Source: an uncultured Pseudomonadota bacterium (lineage in GTDB: Bacteria; Pseudomonadota; Alphaproteobacteria; RF32; CAG-239). Taken from it: a stretch of 50,490 bases of DNA. The DNA is taken from NCBI GenBank assembly GCA_902495305.1, contig CABUWG010000008.1, positions 1-50,490 of the forward strand. The letters run 5' to 3'. Below the pieces are notes generated by a model that was not told the origin of the DNA, did no database searches, and saw only the letters and a list, made by a program, of their open reading frames with translations. Of the stretch, positions 43,911 to 50,490 are shown one piece after another. A program made the translations under genes and the position numbers. Position 1 is the stretch's first letter. Every line of letters begins with the position of its first letter.

Positions 43911-44578
43911 TCCCAGCGCTCTTGTTGCAACACATGATACTGCGTCAAGAAGATAATGACAATCAACGGCAGCAACATTTCGCCGGTTTCTTCAATCAGC
44001 ATCAGATTATTTATCATGACCGGATTTAAGCGCTCACCGGTATAGTGTTTGAAATTCGACGGAAAGCGGTCTACAAATTTGGCCAAGACCAGCATCGTGC
44101 ACAGAACGGCGGCAGACCAGCCGATTAAGCGGAATTTCAGAAAAGACGTTATCAGATAACGGCTATATCTGACAGCCAGCCAAATAACCAGACCAAAGAC
44201 CAGCAGCAGAACCAAGCCAAAAATAATTTTTTCTGACAAAGGGTTGGCAGGATTTGTAAAAAAGCGCGACTTAAACGGCGTCGAATCGTGTGTTGTCAGG
44301 TGGTGCTGGATTCCGGCTTCTCTCAAAAAAGCACAAATTCCCAGAAAAACAAAAATAAAATAATCGCTCCGAATCCGAAAGAAGTCTTTGTAATACAAGA
44401 CAAAAAAGCCAAGCATTAACACATATAAAACATGTGTTATTTTTTCAATCAGGCCGCCGTTTTGAGCAACAGCCGGCAAAGTTTGGGGAAAGAATGCAAA
44501 GATAACATCCATCATTCCAAGCCAGAGCAAAGAAATGGCAACAGGCATAAAAAGCGGCGACAAAAAATATTTTTTCAT
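43907..44578 (-). CDS. Integral membrane protein
   Basis: 223 residues with about six hydrophobic helices (near 9-30, 45-62, 70-88, 118-138, 148-165 and 195-215) and conserved-looking charged residues in the last ones (LIEETGEMLLPL). The E-E-x-x-E-M pattern inside a helix is seen in several small uncharacterised membrane families. No function assigned. It converges on the 41955 gene with a four-base overlap. Confidence 0.75.
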   Translation of the reverse strand: MKKYFLSPLFMPVAISLLWLGMMDVIFAFFPQTLPAVAQNGGLIEKITHVLYVLMLGFFVLYYKDFFRIRSDYFIFVFLGICAFLREAGIQHHLTTHDSTPFKSRFFTNPANPLSEKIIFGLVLLLVFGLVIWLAVRYSRYLITSFLKFRLIGWSAAVLCTMLVLAKFVDRFPSNFKHYTGERLNPVMINNLMLIEETGEMLLPLIVIIFLTQYHVLQQERWD

Positions 44579-44781
44579 AGTTCAGCAGTCCTTAAAGTTC
44601 AAAATTGTGTGGTATTTTAGATTAAATTCAGATTAAAGCAATTTCAGAAACAGATAAGGTATAACAAGGTATGTATAATTTTTGCCGCTTCAAAAAATTA
44701 TTATATATTGAGCTTATCTATTGATTATTGGCAAGATCGGCAGTAGATTATGGTTAATTCAAATTCAGCAGGGGACGTATA

Positions 44782-45453
44782 ATGGCGGAAACTACAGGAA
44801 AAAAGCCTCAGAAAAAAAACAACCAATACCGGCGGAACAAAAACCCGCGTTTTAAAAACGAAAAAAATCCAAAATCCGTTAAAGATGAGGTTCAAAAAGT
44901 TCAGAACAACGAAAAGCAGGCTGAAAAGTCGGTTAAGAAAAGTACGGAGCTTCATCCGGTCATGCTCAAAGCTTATGAGATTTACATTATCGCTGCCGTC
45001 ATTGTCATTCTGGCGCTCATCGGGTATACCATCAGCCGGAATTCCCTGCCCCAGCCAGAGGTCAGCGTTCAGGAAGAAGAAGCCGTTACCGATGAGGTGT
45101 CGGCAGAACCCAAAAACATCCTCGGTTTTACCGAGTTAAAAGACCAATACGCCCTTTGCGCGAATTTGCTGTTTTTATCGCAATATGATTCCGGCAACGA
45201 AGCCGGCAGCATGGATATTTTGAGGATTGCCAACCAGAAATATCAACGCCTGACCGGTGAGCTGATTGAACAGAATCCGGCCATGCAGGCACAAGAAATG
45301 GAAATTCTGCGTAAAATTGTTCATGACGAAGAACATCCGGAAGCCAAACAGCTTTTGATCAAAGACTGCACCGAAGCGATTGCCGCTTTTGAAGAAATTT
45401 ATAACCGTCAGGAAATTATTGACGCCAATATCAATGAAAATGCCGGAGACTGA
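44782..45453 (+). CDS. Single-pass membrane protein of unknown function
   Basis: 223 residues. A very basic, Lys/Asn-rich N-terminus (1-60) is followed by one transmembrane helix (about 68-86, IYIIAAVIVILALIGYTI). The helical, acidic extracytoplasmic domain (about 110-223) has one Cys pair (C127 and C194). The topology is probably N-in, C-out. No family recognised. A bidirectional terminator follows. Confidence 0.75.
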   Translation: MAETTGKKPQKKNNQYRRNKNPRFKNEKNPKSVKDEVQKVQNNEKQAEKSVKKSTELHPVMLKAYEIYIIAAVIVILALIGYTISRNSLPQPEVSVQEEEAVTDEVSAEPKNILGFTELKDQYALCANLLFLSQYDSGNEAGSMDILRIANQKYQRLTGELIEQNPAMQAQEMEILRKIVHDEEHPEAKQLLIKDCTEAIAAFEEIYNRQEIIDANINENAGD

Positions 45454-45470
45454 CTCCGGCATTTTATTTT
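45440..45470. terminator. Terminator between convergent genes
   Basis: ATGCCGGAG-ACTGA-CTCCGGCAT stem followed by TTTATTTT. It overlaps the end of the 44782 gene and lies between it and gpsA. Confidence 0.8.
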
Positions 45471-46446
45471 AACAAATGCTCTCAAACTCGCTCTTTAAAT
45501 CTCTTTCAAACATTGACTTCAAAACGCTTTTAATGTCGGCTTTTTCATAAACCGCTTTATACAGTGCCTGACAAATCGGCATATCTATCCCCTGTTCGTC
45601 AGCAATCATTTTAACGGCTTTCAGCGTAGCAACGCCTTCGGCGAGTTTTCCGAAGTCCTGCCCTCTGGCAAACATTTCGCCAAATTTGCGATTGTGGCTG
45701 TGCGGCGAGAACAATGTGGCTTCATAATCGCCCAAATGCGCCAGTCCGTAAGCGTTTTGCGGGTTGCCGCCAAAGTGCTTGATAAAGCGACCGACTTCTA
45801 TCGGCGCCCGTGCCATTAACGCGCCTTTTAAGCCATACCACTCCAGTCCGTCCAAAATGCCGGCGGCAATACCAATCACATTTTTCAAAGCTGCGCCAAT
45901 CTGGTTGCCAATCATATCCGTCCCATAATAAAAGCGAATCAAATCGCTGGAAAGCAACTTTATCAACCGGTCTTTGGTTTCTGCCTCATAACTGTCAATG
46001 ACGGCGCAAGACGGCACGCCTTTCATATAATCCTGAACATGTCCGGGGCCGACAATCACGGCGACATGAATATTTTGTCTGATTTCTTCCTGAAAAACCT
46101 GCTGCAAGGTTTTGGCACCGGGCTCTTCCAGCCCTTTCATCGCCAGCAGAAAAGTTTTGCCGTCCAGATTATAATTGTTCAGCTGACGAGCCAGCGCGCG
46201 CAAGTGCTGACAGCCGATAGATACAATTATAATGTCATTTTGCAAAACATCGGCAATATCCTCATGCAGCACCATATTATCTGATAATTGCAGGTAGGCA
46301 TTTTTACGGGTATCGCGCAGTTCGACAAAGTTTGGAGAGGTTGGGATATCATACATATCAACCTGTTCAAAACCGGCACAATTTCCGGCATACCAACCGA
46401 GAAAAGTTCCCCAGCGGCCGCATCCGATCAATGAAATTTTTTTCAT
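45469..46446 (-). CDS. gpsA: NAD(P)-dependent glycerol-3-phosphate dehydrogenase
   Basis: Makes sn-glycerol 3-phosphate from dihydroxyacetone phosphate for phospholipid synthesis. The 325-residue protein has the dinucleotide motif IGCGRWGTFLGW. It also has the catalytic-lysine segment GAALKNVIGIAAGI and the C-terminal helices of GpsA. Some segments are less usual: VGPGHVQDY stands where VGPSHAEEV is common. AGAGGA precedes the ATG. Stands alone on the minus strand. Confidence 0.9.
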   Translation of the reverse strand: MKKISLIGCGRWGTFLGWYAGNCAGFEQVDMYDIPTSPNFVELRDTRKNAYLQLSDNMVLHEDIADVLQNDIIIVSIGCQHLRALARQLNNYNLDGKTFLLAMKGLEEPGAKTLQQVFQEEIRQNIHVAVIVGPGHVQDYMKGVPSCAVIDSYEAETKDRLIKLLSSDLIRFYYGTDMIGNQIGAALKNVIGIAAGILDGLEWYGLKGALMARAPIEVGRFIKHFGGNPQNAYGLAHLGDYEATLFSPHSHNRKFGEMFARGQDFGKLAEGVATLKAVKMIADEQGIDMPICQALYKAVYEKADIKSVLKSMFERDLKSEFESIC

Positions 46447-46570
46447 GGCTTGTCCTCTAAAAAGTTCAAGAAGTGTAATGATTATTTTATAGGATATTAT
46501 GCGGCGGTTGGCAATTGCTTTATCGACTTATTGTCAGGAATAAGAAAAAATGAAAAAATACGGAAAAATT

Positions 46571-46945
46571 TTAAGAAAAGCTGCTTTTTTTAGAAAGCTG
46601 GCGGTTGACGATGGCACCGACATAATCAAATTCTTCAAAAGACTGATAAGCAATGTCATGGCGTTTTTTATCATAATCATAAAAAACTTTGTTCGCCAGA
46701 CTGTCTATGGCTTCATCAATTTTTTGAAAAGCGGCATTATAGTCGTTATTATAGTGATTGCGGGATTTTTTCTTGACGATTTCGTGGTAGGCGGAAATTA
46801 CCTTTACAGTTTCGTCGGCGGAGTTTGCGTAACCCTTTTGTTCAAAGTCACGCATGATTTTTGCGGTTGTCTGATAGAAGCATTTATTGGTTAATATGCT
46901 TCTTTGTTTTTTATTGTTACCATCAATAATCATTACAACATCCAT
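46571..46945 (-). CDS. Hypothetical protein (124 aa)
   Basis: No family recognised. A soluble, charged, Tyr- and Lys-rich protein that looks helical after residue 20. The complementary strand also has an open frame of similar length, but its product is an improbable mix of Ile/Val/Phe runs. The start is uncertain (46945 or the ATG at 46933); no strong SD is visible. Confidence 0.55.
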   Translation of the reverse strand: MDVVMIIDGNNKKQRSILTNKCFYQTTAKIMRDFEQKGYANSADETVKVISAYHEIVKKKSRNHYNNDYNAAFQKIDEAIDSLANKVFYDYDKKRHDIAYQSFEEFDYVGAIVNRQLSKKSSFS

Positions 46946-47002
46946 GGTTTCAAATTATGATAAAGATGTAGCACAATCTTTTGGATTTTTCAATAGCAAA
47001 AT

Positions 47003-47045
47003 AAAAAAAACGGCGGAAAACAAGGCAAAACCTTATCTCCGCCGT
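47003..47045 (-). terminator. secF terminator
   Basis: On the minus strand ACGGCGGA...AAGG-TTTTG-CCTT...TCCGCCGT forms a long stem followed by eight T, about 18 bases after the secF stop. Confidence 0.85.
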
Positions 47046-47063
47046 GGGATAACCTATGTCCGC

Positions 47064-48002
47064 CTATTCGACATTGCCAAAAGGATTGACGTTTTGAGAG
47101 GCTTCCTGCGTTTTGCGCAGATCAAACAAGTTCAAAATGCCGGTAGCGACATAAACAGAGGAATAAGTTCCTACAATGACACCCCAGACAATGGTGAAAG
47201 CGAAACTTCGCAGAGTATCGCCGCCAAAAATCAACAAGGCCAAAGCGGCAAAAATCGTGCTGAACCCAGTCAGTAACGTACGAGAAAAAATGTCGTTGAT
47301 ACTCTTATTCAGCAGAGTTTCCTGCGGCATTTTGGTAAACTTGCGCAAATTTTCGCGAATGCGGTCATAAGTTACAACCTTATCATTAACAGAATATCCG
47401 GCGAGCGTCAAAATAGCCGCGATGGTCGTCAAACTGAAGTCCATTCCGAAAAGAGACAACAGTCCCAATGTGATAACCACGTCGTGAATCAGGCTGACCA
47501 ACGCTCCAAGTGCAAACTGCCATTCAAAGCGAACCCAGATATAGGCAGAAATTGCCAAAATAGCGATTAAAGAAGCAATTGTTCCGGCAATTTTCAATTC
47601 GTCACCGACTTGAGGCCCCACAGTTTCAATTTTGCGGTACTCAACATTGCTGCCCAAAACTTCTTTAATATTTTTTACAGCCAAACGCTGCCCTTCTTCA
47701 TCCAGATTATCAGCTTCCGCGCGAATCATCAGTTCATTGCCTTTATCGCCGATTGTCTGAAGATTGATTTCTCCGACATTAATGCTTTCCAGCTTGTTTC
47801 TGATTTCCGTCAGGTCGAGCGGCTGCTCGCTTTTGATTTCCATCAAAATACCACCCGAAAAATCAATACCGAAATTAAACCCTTTGACGGCAATCAGCGC
47901 AACCGACAGCAAAAAGCTGATAATCGAAATTGCATAGGTCAGCTTTTTAGCCCCCATAAAGTTTATGTTTGTATCTTTGGTAATCCAACTAAAAATTCTC
48001 AT
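47064..48002 (-). CDS. secF: Protein translocase subunit SecF
   Basis: Part of the SecDF complex, which uses the proton gradient to help pull proteins through SecYEG. The 312-residue protein has six transmembrane helices, the N-terminal GIDFSGGILMEIKS signature, a periplasmic domain (about 50-130) and the C-terminal LTLAGYSVNDKVVTYDRIREN motif. AAGGA precedes the ATG. It follows secD by 11 bases and ends the yajC-secD-secF operon. Confidence 0.97.
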   Translation of the reverse strand: MRIFSWITKDTNINFMGAKKLTYAISIISFLLSVALIAVKGFNFGIDFSGGILMEIKSEQPLDLTEIRNKLESINVGEINLQTIGDKGNELMIRAEADNLDEEGQRLAVKNIKEVLGSNVEYRKIETVGPQVGDELKIAGTIASLIAILAISAYIWVRFEWQFALGALVSLIHDVVITLGLLSLFGMDFSLTTIAAILTLAGYSVNDKVVTYDRIRENLRKFTKMPQETLLNKSINDIFSRTLLTGFSTIFAALALLIFGGDTLRSFAFTIVWGVIVGTYSSVYVATGILNLFDLRKTQEASQNVNPFGNVE

Positions 48003-48013
48003 TTTTCTTATCC

Positions 48014-49564
48014 TTACATAATCGGCAGTTTGGTCGGTTTTGCCTTATTCAGCCAAGTGGCAATAATAACGCGGGTTACGGTTACCGACGTAAACATAGA
48101 GGTTGCGATACCGATTGCCAAAGTTACGGCAAAGCCGCGAACCGGACCGGTTCCGAACCAGAACAGAACAATGGCGGCCACCAAGGTTGTGAGGTTGGAA
48201 TCCACAATTGTCGTCCAAGCTTCGGTAAAGCCGGCATCTGCCGCATCACGCGGAGAGCGTCCGGCTTTGACTTCTTCACGCATCCGTTCAAAAATCAATA
48301 CGTTGGCATCAACCGCCATACCGATTGTCAGGATAATACCGGCAATTCCGGGCAAGGTCAGCGTGGCGCCGATAAAGCTCAAAATACCAAGCATCAAAAA
48401 CAGGTTGGTAAAGACGGCGACGGTCGTAAAAATGCCAAACAAACCATAGGCCGCTATAATAAACGCCACAACGGCAATCAGACCGATAACGCAGGCAACG
48501 GCTCCGGCACGAATGGAATCAGCACCCAGACCGGCTCCGACCGTCCGTTCTTCCAAAACTTCCAAAGGCGCCGGCAGAGCACCGGAACGCAGCAGCAAAG
48601 CCAAATCATTTGCCGATTTTGCAGTAAAGCTGCCGCTGATAATGCCGCTGCCGCCCAAAATGGCACTTTGAATTGTCGGAGCCGAGATAACCTCGTTGTC
48701 CAAGACGATAGCCAGACGTTCGCCAATATTGTTTTTGGTTACTTCGCCAAACTTCTTGCCGCCGAAAGTATCAAATTTGAAGCTTACGACAGGTTCCTGA
48801 TCCTGAAAGCTGGCCTGAGCGTCAACCAGATGTTCTCCGGTTACGATAGCTTTGCGGCCCAGAACATAGTTTTCGCCTTCCGACCCCTTAACCAGTTTAG
48901 ACGCGTTGGAAATCATGCCGCGACGGGCATCCAGCGCCGAACTGCGGCTGTCTACCAAATGGAAGCTCAGTTTTGCGGTTTTGCCAAGTAGCGTCTTGAC
49001 GTATTCAGGATTTTGCAACCCCGGAAGCTGAACAACAATACGGTCAGCCCCCTGACGTTGGATGACCGGCTCTTTGGTACCCAGTTCATCAATACGGCGG
49101 CGGACGATTTCAATAGACTGGTCAACGACCTTGCTTTTGAGCTCGTTTAAGGCCATTTCATTATAAGAAATCACGAGCAAGCCATCTGCTTCTTCTTTGA
49201 CATCATAGTCTTTGTCCAGTTTGCGGAACAAAGAAGCGGCCTTGTTGCGGGTGTTCAGATTTTCAATTTTGACCTGAACGTTCGTCGGCGTAGCCTTAAG
49301 GCTTTGATAACGAATTTTATTTTCACGTAGGGTCTGACGGATGCCGTCTTCAATCGAATCCATCTTTTCTTTCAGAACATCATCAATTTTGACTTCCAAA
49401 AGCAGATTGGAGCCGCCCTGCAAATCCAGTCCGAGGTTTACCGGCTGCCACCAGCTGGGGAGCGAAGCCGCTTTGTCCGGCATCAGATTGGGAATCGAAA
49501 AGAAAATTCCCAAAAGGCAGATGCCGATAATAATCATTATTCTGGTTTGTGACAATTTATACAT
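48014..49564 (-). CDS. secD: Protein translocase subunit SecD
   Basis: Partner of SecF in the inner membrane. The 516-residue protein shows LGLDLQGGSNLLLEV near the N-terminus and a large periplasmic region (about 40-330, with RRIDELGTKEPVIQRQG and VVQLPGLQ). Six helices include GMAVDANVLIFERMREE, with the conserved Asp of the proton path. The length is normal. It sits 12 bases after yajC. Confidence 0.97.
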   Translation of the reverse strand: MYKLSQTRIMIIIGICLLGIFFSIPNLMPDKAASLPSWWQPVNLGLDLQGGSNLLLEVKIDDVLKEKMDSIEDGIRQTLRENKIRYQSLKATPTNVQVKIENLNTRNKAASLFRKLDKDYDVKEEADGLLVISYNEMALNELKSKVVDQSIEIVRRRIDELGTKEPVIQRQGADRIVVQLPGLQNPEYVKTLLGKTAKLSFHLVDSRSSALDARRGMISNASKLVKGSEGENYVLGRKAIVTGEHLVDAQASFQDQEPVVSFKFDTFGGKKFGEVTKNNIGERLAIVLDNEVISAPTIQSAILGGSGIISGSFTAKSANDLALLLRSGALPAPLEVLEERTVGAGLGADSIRAGAVACVIGLIAVVAFIIAAYGLFGIFTTVAVFTNLFLMLGILSFIGATLTLPGIAGIILTIGMAVDANVLIFERMREEVKAGRSPRDAADAGFTEAWTTIVDSNLTTLVAAIVLFWFGTGPVRGFAVTLAIGIATSMFTSVTVTRVIIATWLNKAKPTKLPIM

Positions 49565-49576
49565 CTTGCTGCCTTC

Positions 49577-49969
49577 TTATTTTTTGTTTTTCTTATTAGA
49601 GTTTGCCGCCTTATCAAGCATTTTTGACTTGGCTTCCAGAGCGGCTTTCAACAACTCGGCCGTCAGGACTTCACGCACAGTGGCACGATTGATGACCACA
49701 TTGACGCCTTCGGCAATTTCAACAGTCAAATCCATCGGATCATCAGCTTTGACGACTTTTGCATAAATTCCGCCTCCGGTAATGATATGGTCACCTTTTT
49801 TCAAAGCGCTGACCATTGCTTCATGCTGTTTGATTTTCTTTTGCTGCGGACGAATCAACAAGAAATAAAAAATCAAGAAAATCAGCCCGAGCTGAATGAA
49901 AGTTCCGGCCATTGACCCTGCCGGTGCAGCTGCGCCGGAAACTTGTGCAAAAGCGTCACTAATGAACAT
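49577..49969 (-). CDS. yajC: Sec translocon accessory protein YajC
   Basis: A 130-residue single-pass membrane protein, with the helix at about 24-42 (FIQLGLIFLIFYFLLIRPQ) followed by QQKKIKQHEAMVSALKKGD, the standard YajC core. The C-terminal tail is Lys/Ala-rich. AGGAGA lies six bases before the ATG. First gene of the operon with secD and secF. Confidence 0.96.
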   Translation of the reverse strand: MFISDAFAQVSGAAAPAGSMAGTFIQLGLIFLIFYFLLIRPQQKKIKQHEAMVSALKKGDHIITGGGIYAKVVKADDPMDLTVEIAEGVNVVINRATVREVLTAELLKAALEAKSKMLDKAANSNKKNKK

Positions 49970-50003
49970 TGTATTCTCCTATTTATTAAAAATTTTCGTG
50001 GTT

Positions 50004-50031
50004 ACTATACACCAAATAACGGTTTTCTCAA
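50004..50031 (-). promoter_or_regulatory. Promoter of yajC-secD-secF
   Basis: On the minus strand TTGAGA (50031-50026) and TATAGT (50009-50004) are 16 bases apart, with the -10 about 35 bases before the yajC ATG. Confidence 0.6.
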
Positions 50032-50054
50032 CCATAAAAATGTAGAAATACATA

Positions 50055-50245
50055 TTTTTCGTTTTTCCCTCCCTCTGATACACTCTTATTTATTTTCTCA
50101 TTATGGTTTCTTCCTCCCTCTCTTTTTCTCTCCTTCCCTCTCCTTCATCCTCTTTTATCTTCCACCGCCCCGCTCTCCGTCATTCGCTCCCTTTTTTCAT
50201 TTTCCCTTTCCTTCTCATTTTGCCGCTGTTTTTCTTTTTTTTTAT
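50055..50245. other. Polypyrimidine tract without a recognisable gene
   Basis: About 190 bases made mostly of C and T on the plus strand, with repeated TCCCTC, TTTTC and CTCTCC words. Open frames here are only low-complexity Phe/Ser/Pro/Leu strings, so I do not call a gene. It separates the sec promoter from the palindrome at the window edge. Confidence 0.6.
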
Positions 50246-50287
50246 TTTCTGTTTTTGATTTCTTCATTGAGTTGGTTATTTTTAATT

Positions 50288-50448
50288 GTTACTTTTGTCA
50301 TGTAACAAAAGTAACCAAAAGTACTAGCCCTAAACTCGTTTTCTAAGTCTTCGTGAAAAAGTTCAGGCCGTCTAAGCACAAGGCTAAGACGGCAAGAAAA
50401 CACAATGTACTTTTAATTCCCTCTTTTTCACAAAGACTAAGAAGTACT
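50288..50448. repeat. Hairpin and large nested palindrome
   Basis: First a hairpin, GTTACTTTTGT (50288-50298) with ACAAAAGTAAC (50305-50315). Then nested arms: CTAAGTCTTCGTGAAAAAG (50343-50361) with CTTTTTCACAAAGACTAAG (50423-50441), 17 of 19 paired. An inner GCCGTCTAAGC (50367-50377) pairs with GCTAAGACGGC (50383-50393). Outermost AGTAC and GTACT also pair. It may be a repeat element or structured RNA. The window ends too soon to define it. Confidence 0.6.
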
Positions 50449-50490
50449 CGTTAACGGACGGTCAACTCTCCCCATCCCTCTCTTTCAAGA

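Noticed and set aside
46550..46894. Open frame on the plus strand opposite the 46571 gene
   Set aside because: Its product is runs of Ile, Val and Phe with odd composition, as expected from the antisense of a Lys/Asp-rich gene. The minus-strand reading is more protein-like.
49943..50305. Plus-strand frame in the pyrimidine tract
   Set aside because: Low-complexity Phe/Ser/Pro product, starting inside yajC, with no ribosome site.

Overview
The window looks like a chromosomal segment of an alphaproteobacterium, probably an uncultured, host-associated and at least partly anaerobic relative of the Rhodospirillales. This is an inference from gene content: a cmk-rpsA pair, a SUF operon with sufT and sufE, an RquA-type rhodoquinone methyltransferase, and yajC-secD-secF. 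The chromosomal parts are moderately AT-rich. One block of about 15 kb (26.5-41.65 kb) is clearly more AT-rich and is a mobile island.

Layout of the left chromosomal part (0-26.5 kb). cmk and rpsA lie on the minus strand, each with its own terminator. A plus-strand run follows: an exported protein, rsmE, a LuxR-type response regulator, an HPt protein and rquA. Then come a glycine-zipper exported protein, a degenerate one-domain DEAD-box protein, an isochorismatase-family hydrolase, small hypotheticals, a META lipoprotein and tRNA-Thr(GGT). Gene remnants, an MGMT-family protein and trpS follow. A long minus-strand series runs from an acyl-ACP thioesterase through sufC, sufD, a broken GIY-YIG gene, sufS, sufT, a class I glutamine amidotransferase and sufE. 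It continues into a divergent sucC/sucD-like pair, comF and a spermidine-synthase-like membrane protein. sufB is not in the window. The SucD-like protein has Tyr where the catalytic phosphohistidine should be.

The island (26,524-41,650) is inserted in the 3' end of tRNA-Val(GAC). A 51-bp piece of the tRNA tail is repeated exactly at both ends. A tyrosine integrase sits beside the tRNA. Behind it are a possible HUH replication protein, a serine recombinase and a plus-strand operon. The operon encodes a zinc-ribbon membrane protein, a Cys-Trp repeat protein, a DUF1257-DUF2997-like protein, a membrane protein, a single-cluster radical SAM protein, a Ycf46-like AAA+ ATPase and a lipoprotein that resembles a catalytically dead penicillin-binding protein. 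The right part looks like a defence region: a short tyrosine recombinase, a DUF3800 protein overlapping a GHKL ATPase fused to a PD-(D/E)xK nuclease, and an unknown cytosolic protein plus membrane protein pair flanked by imperfect 33-bp repeats.

Right chromosomal part (41.65-50.49 kb). Beyond the right attachment site are relics of the same tRNA tail and a structured repeat that also occurs at the left edge of the window. Then come a large lineage-specific protein, membrane proteins, gpsA, and the secretion operon yajC-secD-secF read from a recognisable promoter. The window ends in a polypyrimidine tract and a large nested palindrome.

The strongest candidates for an undescribed system are the DUF1257/radical SAM/AAA+ operon (30.5-35.5 kb) and the GHKL-nuclease/DUF3800 pair (36.3-39.5 kb).
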